Source: Cerioporus squamosus
Taxonomy: Eukaryota; Basidiomycota; Agaricomycetes; Polyporales; Polyporaceae
DNA length: 64,000 nucleotides
Direction of reading: 5' to 3'
Assembly (NCBI GenBank): GCA_022592435.1
Contig: JABYQS010000046.1
Coordinates: 124,001-188,000 of the forward strand
The notes under the pieces were generated by a model that ran no database searches, was not told where the DNA came from, and worked only from the letters and a program-made list of their open reading frames with translations. Positions 1 to 11,689 of the stretch are shown here, in pieces. Both the position numbers and the translations under genes were made by a program. Numbering within the stretch: the first letter of the stretch is position 1; each line of letters begins with the position of its first letter.

Positions 1-1094
<1,094 letters not shown>

Positions 1095-1271
1095 GTCGTG
1101 CTGCGTTGTCCTCCCCCGTGTACAATGCGGACTTCTTGAGTTGTATGACGCTCTGGGCGAGTTGTTGACTCCAGATACAGCAACCTTGCATTCCAGTCCT
1201 ACACTCTACATGTAAAGATACAGCTACATGACCGCTTCTGTTATATTTTCTTCATGTTCTACCTCACCTGC

Positions 1272-2772
1272 TCAGAGCTTCGAGGCGCCAACGAAGGAAA
1301 CACCCTAAGTGAATGATAATCGATGAGCGGACGCGTCGCGTGGAGGGTGCATTGTGCGTACCTTCTCGATGTTGGTCTGGAGCTCGGGAACGGCAGCCTT
1401 GATGAGACCAGTCTCGACGTCCGTGAGTTTGCCAAGGGGTTTGATGGAAACAACACCGTCGGGCTAGATAGAATATATACAGATCAGCCAATTGGAACGC
1501 CGAATAATCGCGGATGCTTACCCCGAGCTCAACGGGTGCGGAGAAGTAGTCAAGGTCGCTACCGATCTCCTTCTTCAGAGCATCACCGCCCTCCTTGTCC
1601 GCAGCAAGGTTCACAAAGGTCGGCGCAACAATGCCCTTCTCCCCCTTGACGGCGCGGATGATCTTGTTCGCGAACTCAACACCAGCGTACGCCATCGATA
1701 GCGTTGCCGAGCCTGCACCATCCTTAGCCTTGACGACCTCGTCACCACCGAACTGGATACGGTTGATGAGCTTGTCGAGCTCCTCCTTGGCGAAGCCTGA
1801 AGGGAGCGGGTGGGAGGACTGCGAAAGCAGGGGAACAATCTGCGGAAGGCGCTTGGTCAATATCTATAGTGTGATTGGCTGTGGAAGATGACGCATACAG
1901 TCACGCCACTGTGGCCACCGACAACCGGGACGACGACTTTGGGTGCGAGGGAAAGGTCGCCAAGGACCTCCGAAACGAAGGTGGAGGCGCGGACGACGTC
2001 CAGGGTGGTAACACCGAAGATCCTGCGGAACGAGCGTGAGCATGCGATGATAGACAAGCATGACGCGAGCGCACTTCTTCGGATCGAACACGCCCTTCTG
2101 CTTGAAGACCTCGGCGACGATAGGGACGGTCGAGTTAACGGGGTTGGAAATGACCAAGACGAAGGCCTTGGGGGCGGTAGTCGCGATGCCGGTAGCGAGA
2201 TCGCGGACGATGCCTGCGTTGATCTACTCCGTGTCAGTGCTGGCCCGGAGCACGTCGAGTGAGGCGCGTACCTTGAAGAGGTCATCTCTACGTCGCACGA
2301 TAATTCTGGGTGAGTATGGTACGACTCAGGCATACAGAGTCACTCCTAACCTCGTCATCTGCGACTCTCATTAGTATCGGGTTCAGCAAGATGTCATACG
2401 ACACTTACACCAGGTTTCCTGGGGACACCAGCGGGGATGACAACGATGTCGGCACCAGTGAGTGCCTTCTTGAGCCCATCATCGGGAGGGAGGTAACCGA
2501 CAACCTTGGCGGGAGTAGCGATGTGAGAAAGGTCGGCTGCGACACCAGGGGTGTTGACGATATCGTAGAGGCTCAGCTGTAAGATGTGTGAGCTGTATTT
2601 GTGCGGTAATATACTTGATTTCCACGTACCTCCGTAATGAGGGGGTTCGTCTTGAGGAGGAGAGACAAGGGCTGGCCAATACCGCCTGATCGCGCGCGAT
2701 TAACCACAGTCTCCTCTGATAGCTCCGAGCAATCGACAAACCTGCAGCTCCGAGAACGACTGCCTTGACCAT
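1272..2772 (-). CDS. NAD-dependent malate dehydrogenase, probably cytosolic
   Basis: This enzyme interconverts malate and oxaloacetate with NAD. The ATG at 2770-2772 begins [11 protein letters not shown], which joins across an intron to [11 protein letters not shown], the Rossmann dinucleotide loop. Further landmarks in order are [10 protein letters not shown] then MTRDDLF (substrate arginines), [18 protein letters not shown] and the catalytic histidine in VVGGHSGVT. The last exon gives [10 protein letters not shown] and a TGA at 1272-1274. At least six introns are present. One coding exon is only 8 nt (2351-2358, encoding Met-Thr and part of Arg), between GTAAGT..CAG and GTTAGG..TAG introns. 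The N terminus starts directly with the nucleotide fold and has no transit peptide, so a cytosolic (possibly dual) location is inferred. It is a eukaryotic/mitochondrial-type MDH sequence by its loops. Confidence 0.93.
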
Positions 2773-3680
2773 GGTGAAAGTGGACTGCTACGATGAAAGG
2801 GGGATCGGTGGAGATGAGAGTTGAAAGCAAGGTGCTGAGATTGGCCGACCGAGCTTGGCGCATCGCGCAGGTATATGACTGCGCACGTGATCGCTGCAGG
2901 CTCCCCGTGGGGTAGCCGCGTCTTCCGGTCCGAGCGCGTCGCGTCGCGTTTCGTTCCGCTCCCGTCTCCGACCTTGCCTTCCAGCACTCCGTCGGCCTCT
3001 CTTGCCTGCGGACTCCTGCCGAACATTTCCGACGATGTCCTACGAGCACGCAAGCCCCTCGCGAAGGACTACGAGATCGAACCGGAAATCACGTTCGATG
3101 CAAATCTTCATACCATCCATTCTTCAGGTGATCTGGCCTGGAAATCATGCGCCGACGGGTTGACAGGACCTACATGACGCGTGTGTACATCGTGATAGCT
3201 GTAGGCAAGTTGGAGTCTCAGAGTCCTTCAGCGCGACGAAGCCACTACCAGTACAATGTTGAATGATCTCCGGCAGATAGGCCAGCATGATGCTTCGGTG
3301 TATGCAAAGTTAGTAGTACTCGTCCGACGGGCTATGCTAGATGCATATGAATATTGCATGAGCCTTGATACACTTATACAGTGCAAGCCTGATGAAGCGA
3401 AGCTCCGGGCCATAGTATGGAGAGCTTCAAGGCGGTGGTTTTGCAAAGTTACTGTCAGTCACGTAGCCATAGGCGAGCTCCCAGTTGCCCAAATGCTACC
3501 AATCGCCCTGGCATCAATTTTGAGGGGACCTCGCCAGACGGATAGACTTACTCATGCCAGTAAATGTTTGGATGCTCGACGAGCTGCAGCTGTCGCGATC
3601 GGAATACTCTACATATTGTGATGTCACCGAATGCAAGCGCCCATGTGCTGCATGGCCTCTCGTTGCTGTTGCAGACTACC
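2773..3680. other. Intergenic region between MDH and the Nudix gene
   Basis: About 900 bp holds the divergent upstream regions of MDH (minus) and the Nudix hydrolase (plus). Open frames of about 100-120 codons exist on both strands (for example 3256-3621 on the plus strand), but none has recognisable protein features or clear splice continuity. I see no supported gene, tRNA or repeat. Confidence 0.4.
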
Positions 3681-4867
3681 ATGCTCTGCTCTCTCACCAC
3701 CACGGCTGGTCTTCTTCGTCGCTCAGCCAACCGTCCTCTGCTCGTGCGCAGTATCTACCTGAAGTCAGTTCCGCAGAACATGCCGCAATCCAAGGTTACT
3801 GCAGTCCACGATCTGCCTACTTCGGAGGCAAAGTAAGCTTCTGCACCAAATGTCATCCTCCCCTCCAAGTTGAACGGAATGTCTCTCTCCAGGTGGGTCA
3901 AACTCAAGAAATGCGCTTATCAAGATCCCACTGGCAAAGAGGCATGTCCGACGCGGGCGCTGGACCATCGTTCCATTCCCTGATGACGTCCCCTGCATAG
4001 CGGCTGTGGGAGTTCGCGGAACGGCCGACAAGGTCGTCCGGGGGTGTAGACGGTATGTGAACACTCGATCCTGCCTGCTCAAAGAATAGGTTGTCATGAG
4101 ACTATGTTTAAGCTGTGGCTATACTCGCTCTTCTACGATCGGAATCTGGTGCATTCGAGCCGTCCACCATCATCATCGAGCAGTACCGCCCGCCTGTCGA
4201 CCGATATGTCATCGGTGCGTTCTTCTTGACGGGTCCTAGTTCCAAATATATGGTATCTGAAGTTGGGCATACCCAGAGCTTCCTGCGGGTGAGTTTGGTC
4301 ATCTGCATTCAGTACAGGGGACTGCTGACGGCCGGTATATCACGGTTCCTCATAGGCCTGATCAGCGAGGGTGAAACCCCGGAAGAGACGGCCATTCGCG
4401 AACTCGAGGAGGAGACGGGGTTGAAAGCAAGCGGCGTGATCCAGTCGTCTCCGCTCCTTGTGTGCGATCCAGGTGATGCGGCCGCGCCACACCCTGTGTC
4501 GCACAAGCTCTGACACATGTCTGGCAGGCATGACGAACGCTAACATGAAGCTGGTCACCGTTGACGTTCCGTTCCCTGAGAAACTGGAGATGCCGGCTCA
4601 GAAACTCGATCCCGGAGAGTTTATCACCGCCCGCATTGTGGAGTTATCCAAGTTGCGCGCCGAATTCCAAGGTTCGTCGTTCGTGAAGCGCGCTTGTGAT
4701 GCATCCTGACAAACCTCCTCATATCAACAGAGTATGAGAAGAAGGTGAGTGTATCCCATAAACCTTGTGCGGCTCCTGACGCAGTTCCGCAGGGTTATGT
4801 CATTGACGCGAGGCTTGACCATCTGGTCTCAGGATTCGAGCTCGCCAGGAAGCTGAGCCAGTCATGA
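3681..4867 (+). CDS. YSA1: Nudix hydrolase, ADP-ribose pyrophosphatase (YSA1/NUDT5 type)
   Basis: The family hydrolyses ADP-ribose to AMP and ribose 5-phosphate. The exons read MLCSLTTTAGLLRR..., then WVKLKKCAYQDPTGKE, RLWEFAERPTR, TIIIEQYRPPVDRYVI, ELPAG, and LISEGETPEETAIRELEEE, closing with TGL. Together the last pieces form a complete Nudix box (G x5 E x7 REL x EE x GL). The C terminus is FELARKLSQS with TGA at 4865-4867. Two splicing oddities are visible. The intron at 3942-4000 starts with GC (GCATGT...CATAG), because the only frame that joins PTGKE to RLWEFAE uses that donor. A 12-nt exon at 4277-4288 encodes the core of ELPAG. The start at 3681 adds a basic, hydroxylated leader that could target mitochondria; an in-frame ATG at 3780 (MPQSKVT) would give a cytosolic form. 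Confidence 0.9.
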
Positions 4868-5340
4868 GGTCTGTGGAAGTTGTAACGACGAACGATTGTA
4901 GCATATGAGTGCAGTGTATGCCTATCTCCAGCTGCATTGTACATCCGCGTAGGTCCAAACGACTCAACATGTTCCTGTTACTGAGCAACTGGTGAGTGCT
5001 GCTGCACTTCGCACGCGTTGATAACTATGTGCAGGATCTGTTGTCTACCTTATACCGAAAGTGGGCAGCCGAGTACACGGATCCACAGGGCCCCTACCAT
5101 TCCTCACCTCCCCGTGACATCGCCCTCTGTCCTATTAGTACAATGCCTAGGACGTAAACACGTCGATTCGGTGCGTTATTGTTGCAATGCTTCTCGACGA
5201 TCCATTGGAAAGCTCGTAACTGGCTTCACACCGCCTCATGAGCAAGCGCTCAACGCGCCTCCTCCGCTTCTTATATATCGCCTTAACTCTAGTGCGCGGA
5301 GGGCCTTCACGGGACCATCCTAACATCTTCCAGATACCAC
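4868..5340. other. Intergenic and promoter region upstream of the first tandem membrane-protein gene
   Basis: This 470-bp gap follows the Nudix stop and leads into the 430-aa gene. Apart from the TATA-like element near its right end I see no gene or repeat. Confidence 0.4.
5272..5278 (+). promoter_or_regulatory. TATA-like element of the 430-aa gene
   Basis: TATATAT lies about 63 bp upstream of the ATG at 5341 and is followed by a pyrimidine-containing leader. The placement fits a TATA box with a short 5' UTR. No experiment supports it. Confidence 0.45.
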
Positions 5341-6633
5341 ATGGCACCCCTGCTCCCTCTTCGCAGCACAACTTTCTCCCTCGATGTCTCCTCGTTGGCG
5401 GTGTTCCTGGGCGCGGACGCCGCCCTGGCCGTCATGATGCTCCCACATCTGCATTCTCAGCGAAGATGGTGGGGATGGTACAATTGCCCCGGGAGCTACC
5501 AGCTTGCCAAATATTACGGAGAACTAGCGCGGTTTAGGTTTTCGAGCGCCCTGTCGACAAAAGTCCCTCCAGAGCTCGCGCTCGAACTCTCGAATGCCGC
5601 TGGATCCACATTCACTGCCGCATGGTCCAGCATCGCCGTCCGGGTTGCCAGCCCGCTGGCAGCTATGCTGCTGCAGGAGTGTAGGGACCTACCGGTTACA
5701 GCGATTGACGGAAGGCAAACGGCCCCTGTGGACGTCACCATCGCTGACCTCCGGCGAGAGCCCAGTCCTCTGGAGTATCCTAGGGTTCCGTCCACATACT
5801 CCAGATGGATGGCGGCCTGTCCCATTGCTGCCACGCTATCGGCGAGCATCGCCTGCGCGATATATCGCGATATCCCTTGCGCTGCAATGATCCTCGTCGG
5901 GGCCCTTTGCCACGGCCTCGCGTGTCTAGTCATGGGGGAAGCGCGGTTCGTATACCGTCACGATGTGTCCTCAGAACACCATCCTACCCTCGCCCATGGT
6001 TGGCTGGAGAGCCAGAACTCCCGTTCTATCGTCATCCTGCGTGGTTCTGATAGGGCCGTGACACCCGTACTCCGCGGTCGCTTTTCCCTGCAATTCTCGA
6101 ACTCCCAGCAGCACTGCCTCGTCACCCTCTGTTCCATTCTCCTGGGGGTTCAGTTCCTCCTCCAGCTCCTCTTCGTTCCGCAGGGCACCCGCTTCGGCCA
6201 GATCATGTTCATCTGCTCCCTCTTCATCTCTTGGCTCTATCACCAGCACATCCTCGCGCACAGCAAAGCAGACGTGCTGCAGCGGATTACGACGGAGGAC
6301 ATTCTCGGCGGGCCCACCCTGCGGAAGCTCCGGTTCGGGAGTCGGACCACTGCGGCAGTCTTCGTGCTGCTGGTTCTGCGCCCCGAAATCCGCAACCTGA
6401 GGAAGTGTCTGGTGTCCATGCTCCCGAGCGACACGCCGGTGTGGCAGTTGTGGCACGATGCCGTGGTGAGCCGTTTGGAGTCGGGGAAGCCGCTCAGTTT
6501 TGAGGACTGTGACGAGGAGTGGCGTAGGATGGCGGGGCTATCCAGCATGGACGACAGCATGCTGTTGGATACGCTCCTCGGGGATGCGAGCACTGCATAT
6601 ATAGCCTTCACGGAGCATCTGGCAAAGTCGTGA
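5341..6633 (+). CDS. Unrecognised multi-pass membrane protein, tandem copy 1 (430 aa, intronless)
   Basis: A single uninterrupted frame encodes 430 residues. I do not recognise the family. Hydrophobic stretches suggest about four membrane segments: WMAACPIAATLSASIACAIY (around 160-180), the adjacent AAMILVGALCHGLACLVM, and two in the block HCLVTLCSILLGVQFLLQ and GQIMFICSLFISWLY (around 260-305). The N terminus also has a hydrophobic patch. The downstream gene at 7205-8440 is a clear paralogue: both share PQGTxFGQ(I/V)MF, ISWLY, a SRTTAAVF/TRAATAVF block, TPVWxxW and LLGDA near the C terminus. Being intronless is unusual beside these intron-rich neighbours. Function is unknown. Similarity is strongest in the membrane region and C-terminal domain and weaker in the first 150 residues. 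Confidence 0.75.
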   Translation: MAPLLPLRSTTFSLDVSSLAVFLGADAALAVMMLPHLHSQRRWWGWYNCPGSYQLAKYYGELARFRFSSALSTKVPPELALELSNAAGSTFTAAWSSIAVRVASPLAAMLLQECRDLPVTAIDGRQTAPVDVTIADLRREPSPLEYPRVPSTYSRWMAACPIAATLSASIACAIYRDIPCAAMILVGALCHGLACLVMGEARFVYRHDVSSEHHPTLAHGWLESQNSRSIVILRGSDRAVTPVLRGRFSLQFSNSQQHCLVTLCSILLGVQFLLQLLFVPQGTRFGQIMFICSLFISWLYHQHILAHSKADVLQRITTEDILGGPTLRKLRFGSRTTAAVFVLLVLRPEIRNLRKCLVSMLPSDTPVWQLWHDAVVSRLESGKPLSFEDCDEEWRRMAGLSSMDDSMLLDTLLGDASTAYIAFTEHLAKS

Positions 6634-6960
6634 CTCGATGACTCGGACACCCAGACGTTCAGCACTGCTCGTGGTTCATGTATCTCAGTTGCCCTAGATG
6701 CAATCCGAGGAAAAGCTGTGATCATCTCTTGCAGACACCTCGTATGTGTTCGTGAAAGGGAAGGTAGCTGTAATTCCGATGGCTATGTATGTCTTTCGAT
6801 CGCGCCCTGCGCACAGTATCCGGATATGTGAGTATGCCGGCATGTTGCGTGCGCTAATTGTCGTTGAGGTTCCTTTCCCAGGAATGCGGCGCCGTGTCAC
6901 TTGCCATGGCCAGATATCGCTGGCATGCAGTACAGCCTTTGAACCTAACGTGGCGTTTAC

Positions 6961-6967
6961 TATAAAG
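6961..6967 (+). promoter_or_regulatory. TATA-like element of the second tandem copy
   Basis: TATAAAG sits about 120 bp before the leader intron and 240 bp before the ATG at 7205. The distance is long unless the 5' UTR is spliced, which the GTAAGT..ACACAG pair at 7086-7142 would allow. Confidence 0.4.
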
Positions 6968-7085
6968 CGCGATACGTGTGAGGCGTACACTATCACCACC
7001 AACCGCAGAACCCCCACACTCCCACACTCCCTCGCGAGACCTACACGCTCTCCATCTCCTGCTCCGACAGAGGATACCGCCTGCA

Positions 7086-7142
7086 GTAAGTTGTACTGAG
7101 TTTCACCTCGATTGTCGTGCCATGGCTGACTTGATCACACAG
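7086..7142 (+). other. Probable 5' UTR intron of the second tandem copy
   Basis: GTAAGT at 7086 and CACACAG ending at 7142 enclose 57 nt with CTGAC as a branch-point candidate shortly before the acceptor. It would remove an upstream ATG (GCCATGGCT near 7121) from the leader. Inferred from splice consensus only. Confidence 0.4.
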
Positions 7143-7204
7143 ATCTCGCGACCCTCTCCGGTCTCTCACTTGATCTCCACGCCACCCGTCCTCCATCGTT
7201 GTTG

Positions 7205-8440
7205 ATGTCGGAAACTTTCTACACCTCGGCCCTCCTTGGTTTCGTAGGTAGTGAAGAGCAGCTTGGGGCTGCACATACATCCCATGTCCTTGCGCGCAAT
7301 GCTCTGGCTAGCGCGTTCAACACCCCTGGCTCTTATGGAGCCGGGAAGGCCCTCGTTGCACTAGGAAAGTCCCGAGTCTTTGATGCACCTCATCCCGGTG
7401 TCAGTGCAGATCCCGCCGCTCTGTCTTCGGGCTCCGACTTCGCGAACGGCCCCAAGTATACCGCATCCTTCTCTGGAACGGTTTTGCCCGCCACAGGTCC
7501 TATTGCGAGGACCCTCTTGGAGCATTCCAGGGCGTTGCCCATCGATGTCATCAGCGGACGCGTGACCAGTCCCTCTTCCGTTACCGTGGTCGAGCTCGTG
7601 GATGCGCCGGGAAGCGAGGTCCACCCTACCGCGAAGGTGCATGCCCCAGTCATGATCCCCGTCGCCGCCAGCGCTGCAGCTGCAGCGACATCTGCCGTAC
7701 TTGGAGATTGGAAAATATTCGCCATGATTGTACTCGGCATGGTATGCAATGGCGTCTCCTCATCCGCCCTCAAGCACGGAGATCTTACCTTTGCTCGACC
7801 TGTTACCACCGCGGGCGCACCGGCTGGAGATGGATACCTCGATGCCGGAACCGAACTGGTCGTCCTGAAGGGTTCCGAGAGTGCAGTTGCGTCCATCACC
7901 CGCGGACGCTTCACTCTCCGCTACAAGAACGAGGGCTCGTACCGGTGGATCACGACTTGCGGAACCCTCCTGACGGCGCAATGTTTCATACAACTGCTCA
8001 TCGTCCCTCAAGGAACGTTCTTCGGCCAAGTTATGTTCTTGTTCTCGATGGTCATATCATGGCTCTATAACGCCCACGTCGCTCGCCAAGAGAAGCCTGC
8101 ATGGGATCGTCTCGTCCTCGAGGACCTCCTCAATGCCCCCTCCATGAAGCGCTACAGCCTCGGAACGCGCGCCGCAACGGCGGTGTTCCTCATGCAGGTG
8201 TTGAAGCCGGACAATATCGAGGAGCAGCTTACACTCCTTCTCCCCAACAACACGCCTGTATGGCGCTTCTGGAGGCAGACGGTGGCGAGGAGGCTGCGAG
8301 AGGAGAAGCCCAGCTTCGCCGGAGTACCGATCGACAACACGGCGTTTTCCGCTGACGAGGCAAAACTCCTCACTACCCTCTTGGGAGATGCGCAGGCCGC
8401 CGTGGATGGCTTCGCGAAGCTGTCCGTTCCAAAGTTCTAG
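7205..8440 (+). CDS. Unrecognised multi-pass membrane protein, tandem copy 2 (411 aa, intronless)
   Basis: This is the paralogue of the 430-aa gene upstream in the same orientation. The ATG at 7205 (MSETFYTSALLGF) is chosen because the two codons before it in frame are TTG. Likely membrane segments are VMIPVAASAAAAATSAVL, IFAMIVLGMVCNGVSSSAL, ITTCGTLLTAQCFIQLLI and GQVMFLFSMVISWLY. The conserved family block PQGTFFGQVMF, TRAATAVF, NNTPVWRFW and the C-terminal LLGDAQAAVDGF align with copy 1. The N-terminal third differs: it lacks the tryptophan-rich start of copy 1 and carries an Ala/Ser-rich segment. No known domain is recognised. Conserved length and frame in two diverged copies argue that both are real protein-coding genes. 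Confidence 0.75.
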   Translation: MSETFYTSALLGFVGSEEQLGAAHTSHVLARNALASAFNTPGSYGAGKALVALGKSRVFDAPHPGVSADPAALSSGSDFANGPKYTASFSGTVLPATGPIARTLLEHSRALPIDVISGRVTSPSSVTVVELVDAPGSEVHPTAKVHAPVMIPVAASAAAAATSAVLGDWKIFAMIVLGMVCNGVSSSALKHGDLTFARPVTTAGAPAGDGYLDAGTELVVLKGSESAVASITRGRFTLRYKNEGSYRWITTCGTLLTAQCFIQLLIVPQGTFFGQVMFLFSMVISWLYNAHVARQEKPAWDRLVLEDLLNAPSMKRYSLGTRAATAVFLMQVLKPDNIEEQLTLLLPNNTPVWRFWRQTVARRLREEKPSFAGVPIDNTAFSADEAKLLTTLLGDAQAAVDGFAKLSVPKF

Positions 8441-9071
8441 GAGTTCTAGGTTGTCGACGGATACCCACCGAGTCTGTTATACCACTATACCTTGTGTAAT
8501 GATACCCAACTTACTGACGACCACAGGTCACATCACTTGGCGAAGTGAACTGTACGAGGTATGTGATGGAGCTTGTTATGCGGCATGCCGTGTACACGCC
8601 GGCATTTTCGAGACTGACTACCCAGACCATCTAGAGGAGTGAGTGTCCGTGCGTCACGGTTGTCTTCGCTGGCGATTCCTGAGCTTGAAACTCGATCTAT
8701 TGTCGTGCGTCTGGACGAGGCGACTTGTAGTATGTATAGCTTCCTCACGCTCGAATATTTATAACGTCCGATCTCACCGTCCACTCATTGAGATGTGGGC
8801 TAGAAGAGTTGCGTTGACGTTGATCCGCGAAGCAAAGGTATAGAGATGGCAGCAGCTGCCTAGGAACTGCCGGGCACCAAGGTTGCCCATGTACGCACGT
8901 CGACCGCTTCAGTCCTAAGAGCAGCGGAACAGACTCTACTGAGAGTTCGGGAGCCAGCACAACAGCAGGTCGAGCTCAGCATATGCTACTGCGTTGTCAG
9001 CTCGCCAAGAATATACAACAGACACTCAGCTGATGTACTGAGGTACATCCCACAATGAGCACCAGGATGTA
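8441..9071. other. Intergenic region between convergent genes
   Basis: About 630 bp lies between the stop of the 411-aa gene and the stop of RPAC1 (minus strand). I see no credible coding frame, RNA gene or repeat. Confidence 0.4.
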
Positions 9072-10674
9072 CTACGCCATCTCAACATCCCCATCCGCGT
9101 CAGGCCCTGCGCTCGCTCCTGGTGCTGAGCCTGAGCCCAAGTCTTGAGAGTCCGCGAGAAGCGCCTCTGCCGCCTCCCGGATCGACGCGATCTTCCCGCG
9201 CATCACCATGATTGACTCCGGGAAGAGTGACTCAGGTGTATACGGACCCTCGGACTCTACGCTAACTGTGCGATGCATCAGTACCGTGCAAGCAGACCGA
9301 AGGCGGGGGGTGACACTCACAGATGAACCAGTCGCGTATCCGTTTGAGTTCGACGCAGCCCTCGAATTCTTTATGTCGCAGGACTTCGCGCGACATCGTC
9401 TCTTCCGGAGATGCCGGTCATCAATGGAGACCTGTGGTGTGGCAACTGTCAGTCAAGTTCCTTCTACGGATCCGCACGTAGCGGAAGGTGTGGATCGCAC
9501 CTGTCCATCTGGAGAGACCTTCACGACGCCTGGGCTGAAGCACGACGCGAACTTCTGCGCGAGCTGTGGTGGTACAGGTTTTGAGGGGTTGAGGACGATC
9601 AGAGGGTGCAGTCTGTACGTGGCGGTCGCTGCACGCGGCCTCCTGTCAGCGACTGGGCGGTAGACGACAGGGGACACGTTACATACCTACTGGACTCCAC
9701 TTAGCGTGCTCTTTCCCAACGCCCTTGATTGCATGCAGCTCCATCTCGATGGTCTGCCCTGGACGTAGTTTTGCAAGGACGATGTCCTAAGAGAATAACT
9801 GAGCACGGACAGCAGACACAGCAGGACAGGATACTGACCTTGTTTGTGGCTGCAGGCGCGTTGCTCGCAAAGACAGACTCCTGCTCGCCCTGTGGCACCC
9901 ATTCCAGGTCACCGCTCCTGACGTGCTCGTTGATGTACTGAGGGCCATCTTTTGACGCCTTTTTGATACGTTCACATGTAACGTTAAGACTATGGAACGA
10001 CGATGAGCGAAGTACGGGACCGGAGCCGCGGAGATGAGCGTACCGGAAGACGAGAGTGTTCCGGTCTAGGGGGATGTCTTGACGGAACTCGAATAACCGT
10101 GGGTCTACATTGATAGGAATGAGGCCTAGCCTATGCGAGAGGACCTCATCGTGGATAACGGAGGTGTTGTTGAACACGAATACGTCTTCTATTGCCAGTG
10201 TAGGGACCTGAGGAGTTTGTCAATCACAAAGCCAATCGCGCACACACCCTCGCAAGCGCCTGAAATCATCCGGTATGCGCACATACCGAGCCATCAAGGA
10301 GGACTAGGGGGAGGTGTCTTCATATACGCTGCGGACTCACCTCCGAGAGCATTATTCTCCGGAACGCATTCGCTATAGACGCATCCACTCCGACCAAGTC
10401 AAATTCTATGGACCGCTGAGAAAGCCTCTTCACTGAGACACTCAGGTTCTGCCAATGAAGCACGCGTGTCAGCACATCCTCTCAAGGTACAGGAGACTTG
10501 GAGGTTTGCACGCACCTCCTTGAATTTGGCGAGACTCCAGCTGTGGTCCTCCCCTGGGTAGTGTCCGGGGAACTCAGTGCTCGCGACGTCGGAGACGCGT
10601 TCTGCGTGCACGCCGACATGGCGGCGGGGGTTGAAGACGGAGGCAGGGAGGTGGGTAGAGGAAGAGGATGCCAT
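9072..10674 (-). CDS. RPC40: DNA-directed RNA polymerases I and III subunit RPAC1 (AC40)
   Basis: This is the alpha-like assembly subunit shared by Pol I and Pol III. From the ATG at 10672-10674 the exons read [56 protein letters not shown], then [20 protein letters not shown]. That last part is the diagnostic RPB3/RpoA-type segment, as in human VYNNTSI..EILAHRLGLIP. Later exons give [12 protein letters not shown], a CFSPGVVKV segment matching the family, and [19 protein letters not shown], which matches the conserved C-terminal FSVEST/P block. The Gly/Ala/Asp tail ends DVEMA with TAG at 9072-9074. Six or more short introns interrupt it. Confidence is high; individual intron borders in 9430-9700 were not all checked. 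Confidence 0.92.
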
Positions 10675-11689
10675 TCTCGAGATCGCGCGGCGCGCGCGCT
10701 GCAAATTAGTCGGCGGAAAAGAAAAGCTTACTGACGTTGACGACGGCGTTCATCAGTACTTTTGTTGACTCGGACACACCGCCACATAATGAGGTTGCTC
10801 AATGCTGATCGCCTACGCAGTACTAGTACATAGTACAAAGTACTAACCTCGCGGTCAGAGAAGAACCACGGCGGCATGTTGTATTCGATCCGGCGTTGCG
10901 AGGATGCTCGAACGCAGCTGATGTATCCCCAGACCAGCTCAGCTTGCCTCCGAGGAACCGAGACCGCCTCCGTATCACTACATATGACCGACACTAACTG
11001 CAATCTGGCCAGCATTCGTCCGACGTACAGCCCGGAAGATAGAACTCGCCTCATCATTGCACGAAGCTGTTGAAGCAGCGACATACGGTTCTTGAAGGTC
11101 AGCTGCTCTCCGTCCCATGCTACCCACAACCAGTCGTACTGATGGTTCTACTGCATGTTTAGGTCAACACCTCACAAGATCTTTTTTCCGCCTCGTTGCG
11201 CAGGTATTAGGGTGAGGAAGCGAGATGTGTGCTCATCGATGTACCCACCTCGCCTGGTCGTGGTCGCGGTCTTCGCTTCGGTCGCCTGTGCATCGCACAT
11301 GGACACAAACCTTCGGTTGGTTCTCATGTTCGTCTTCTGGACAACCGTCATTTCTGACCATCCGAATCACCCTCAGGTTGGTCCATTCGCTGTCTACTCA
11401 CTGCTGCACGATTGGCTGGACTTTCATAGTGTCCAATGAAGTCCAGTCCGGGCAACTGCGAGTGATCGCGTGCAGAGCTTGCATCGCTCTTCTATCGCCG
11501 ACGACGCGATCCCGTCAGATATGGCGGACGCGAGCAAATTGCATACCCCGACGGCCTTCTGCGGTCGACGTCCTCCTTGTTGACTGTGCAGTCGCGCGCA
11601 ATATAAGGCCTGGTTGTGCCATGGATGGTACCGCAACATTCTGTGAACCCTTCGGAAGGTCGACCTCAGGGTGCTCCTTTGACTGTACC
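10675..11689. other. Intergenic region upstream of RPAC1 and of the DUF6533 gene
   Basis: About 1 kb between two divergent starts. Overlapping AGTAC/GTACT palindromes cluster near 10817-10845. A 133-codon minus-strand frame (10728-11129) and plus-strand frames near 11155-11440 show no recognisable features, so I do not call genes. Confidence 0.35.

Larger units (their letters stand above)
6634..7204. other. Spacer between the tandem paralogues
   Basis: This 570-bp spacer contains a TATA-like element (6961-6967) and a probable leader intron (7086-7142) for the second copy. Otherwise I see nothing that looks coding. Confidence 0.4.

Noticed and set aside
2875..3177. 100-codon plus-strand frame upstream of MDH
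   Set aside because: It overlaps the MDH promoter, has no recognisable motif or splice continuation, and other frames in the same stretch are equally open.
3256..3621. 121-codon plus-strand frame
   Set aside because: No domain, no conserved-looking segment and no link by splicing to the Nudix gene; treated as chance.
10728..11129. 133-codon minus-strand frame upstream of RPAC1
   Set aside because: No recognisable motif, ends inside RPAC1 promoter space and has no supported splice partners.
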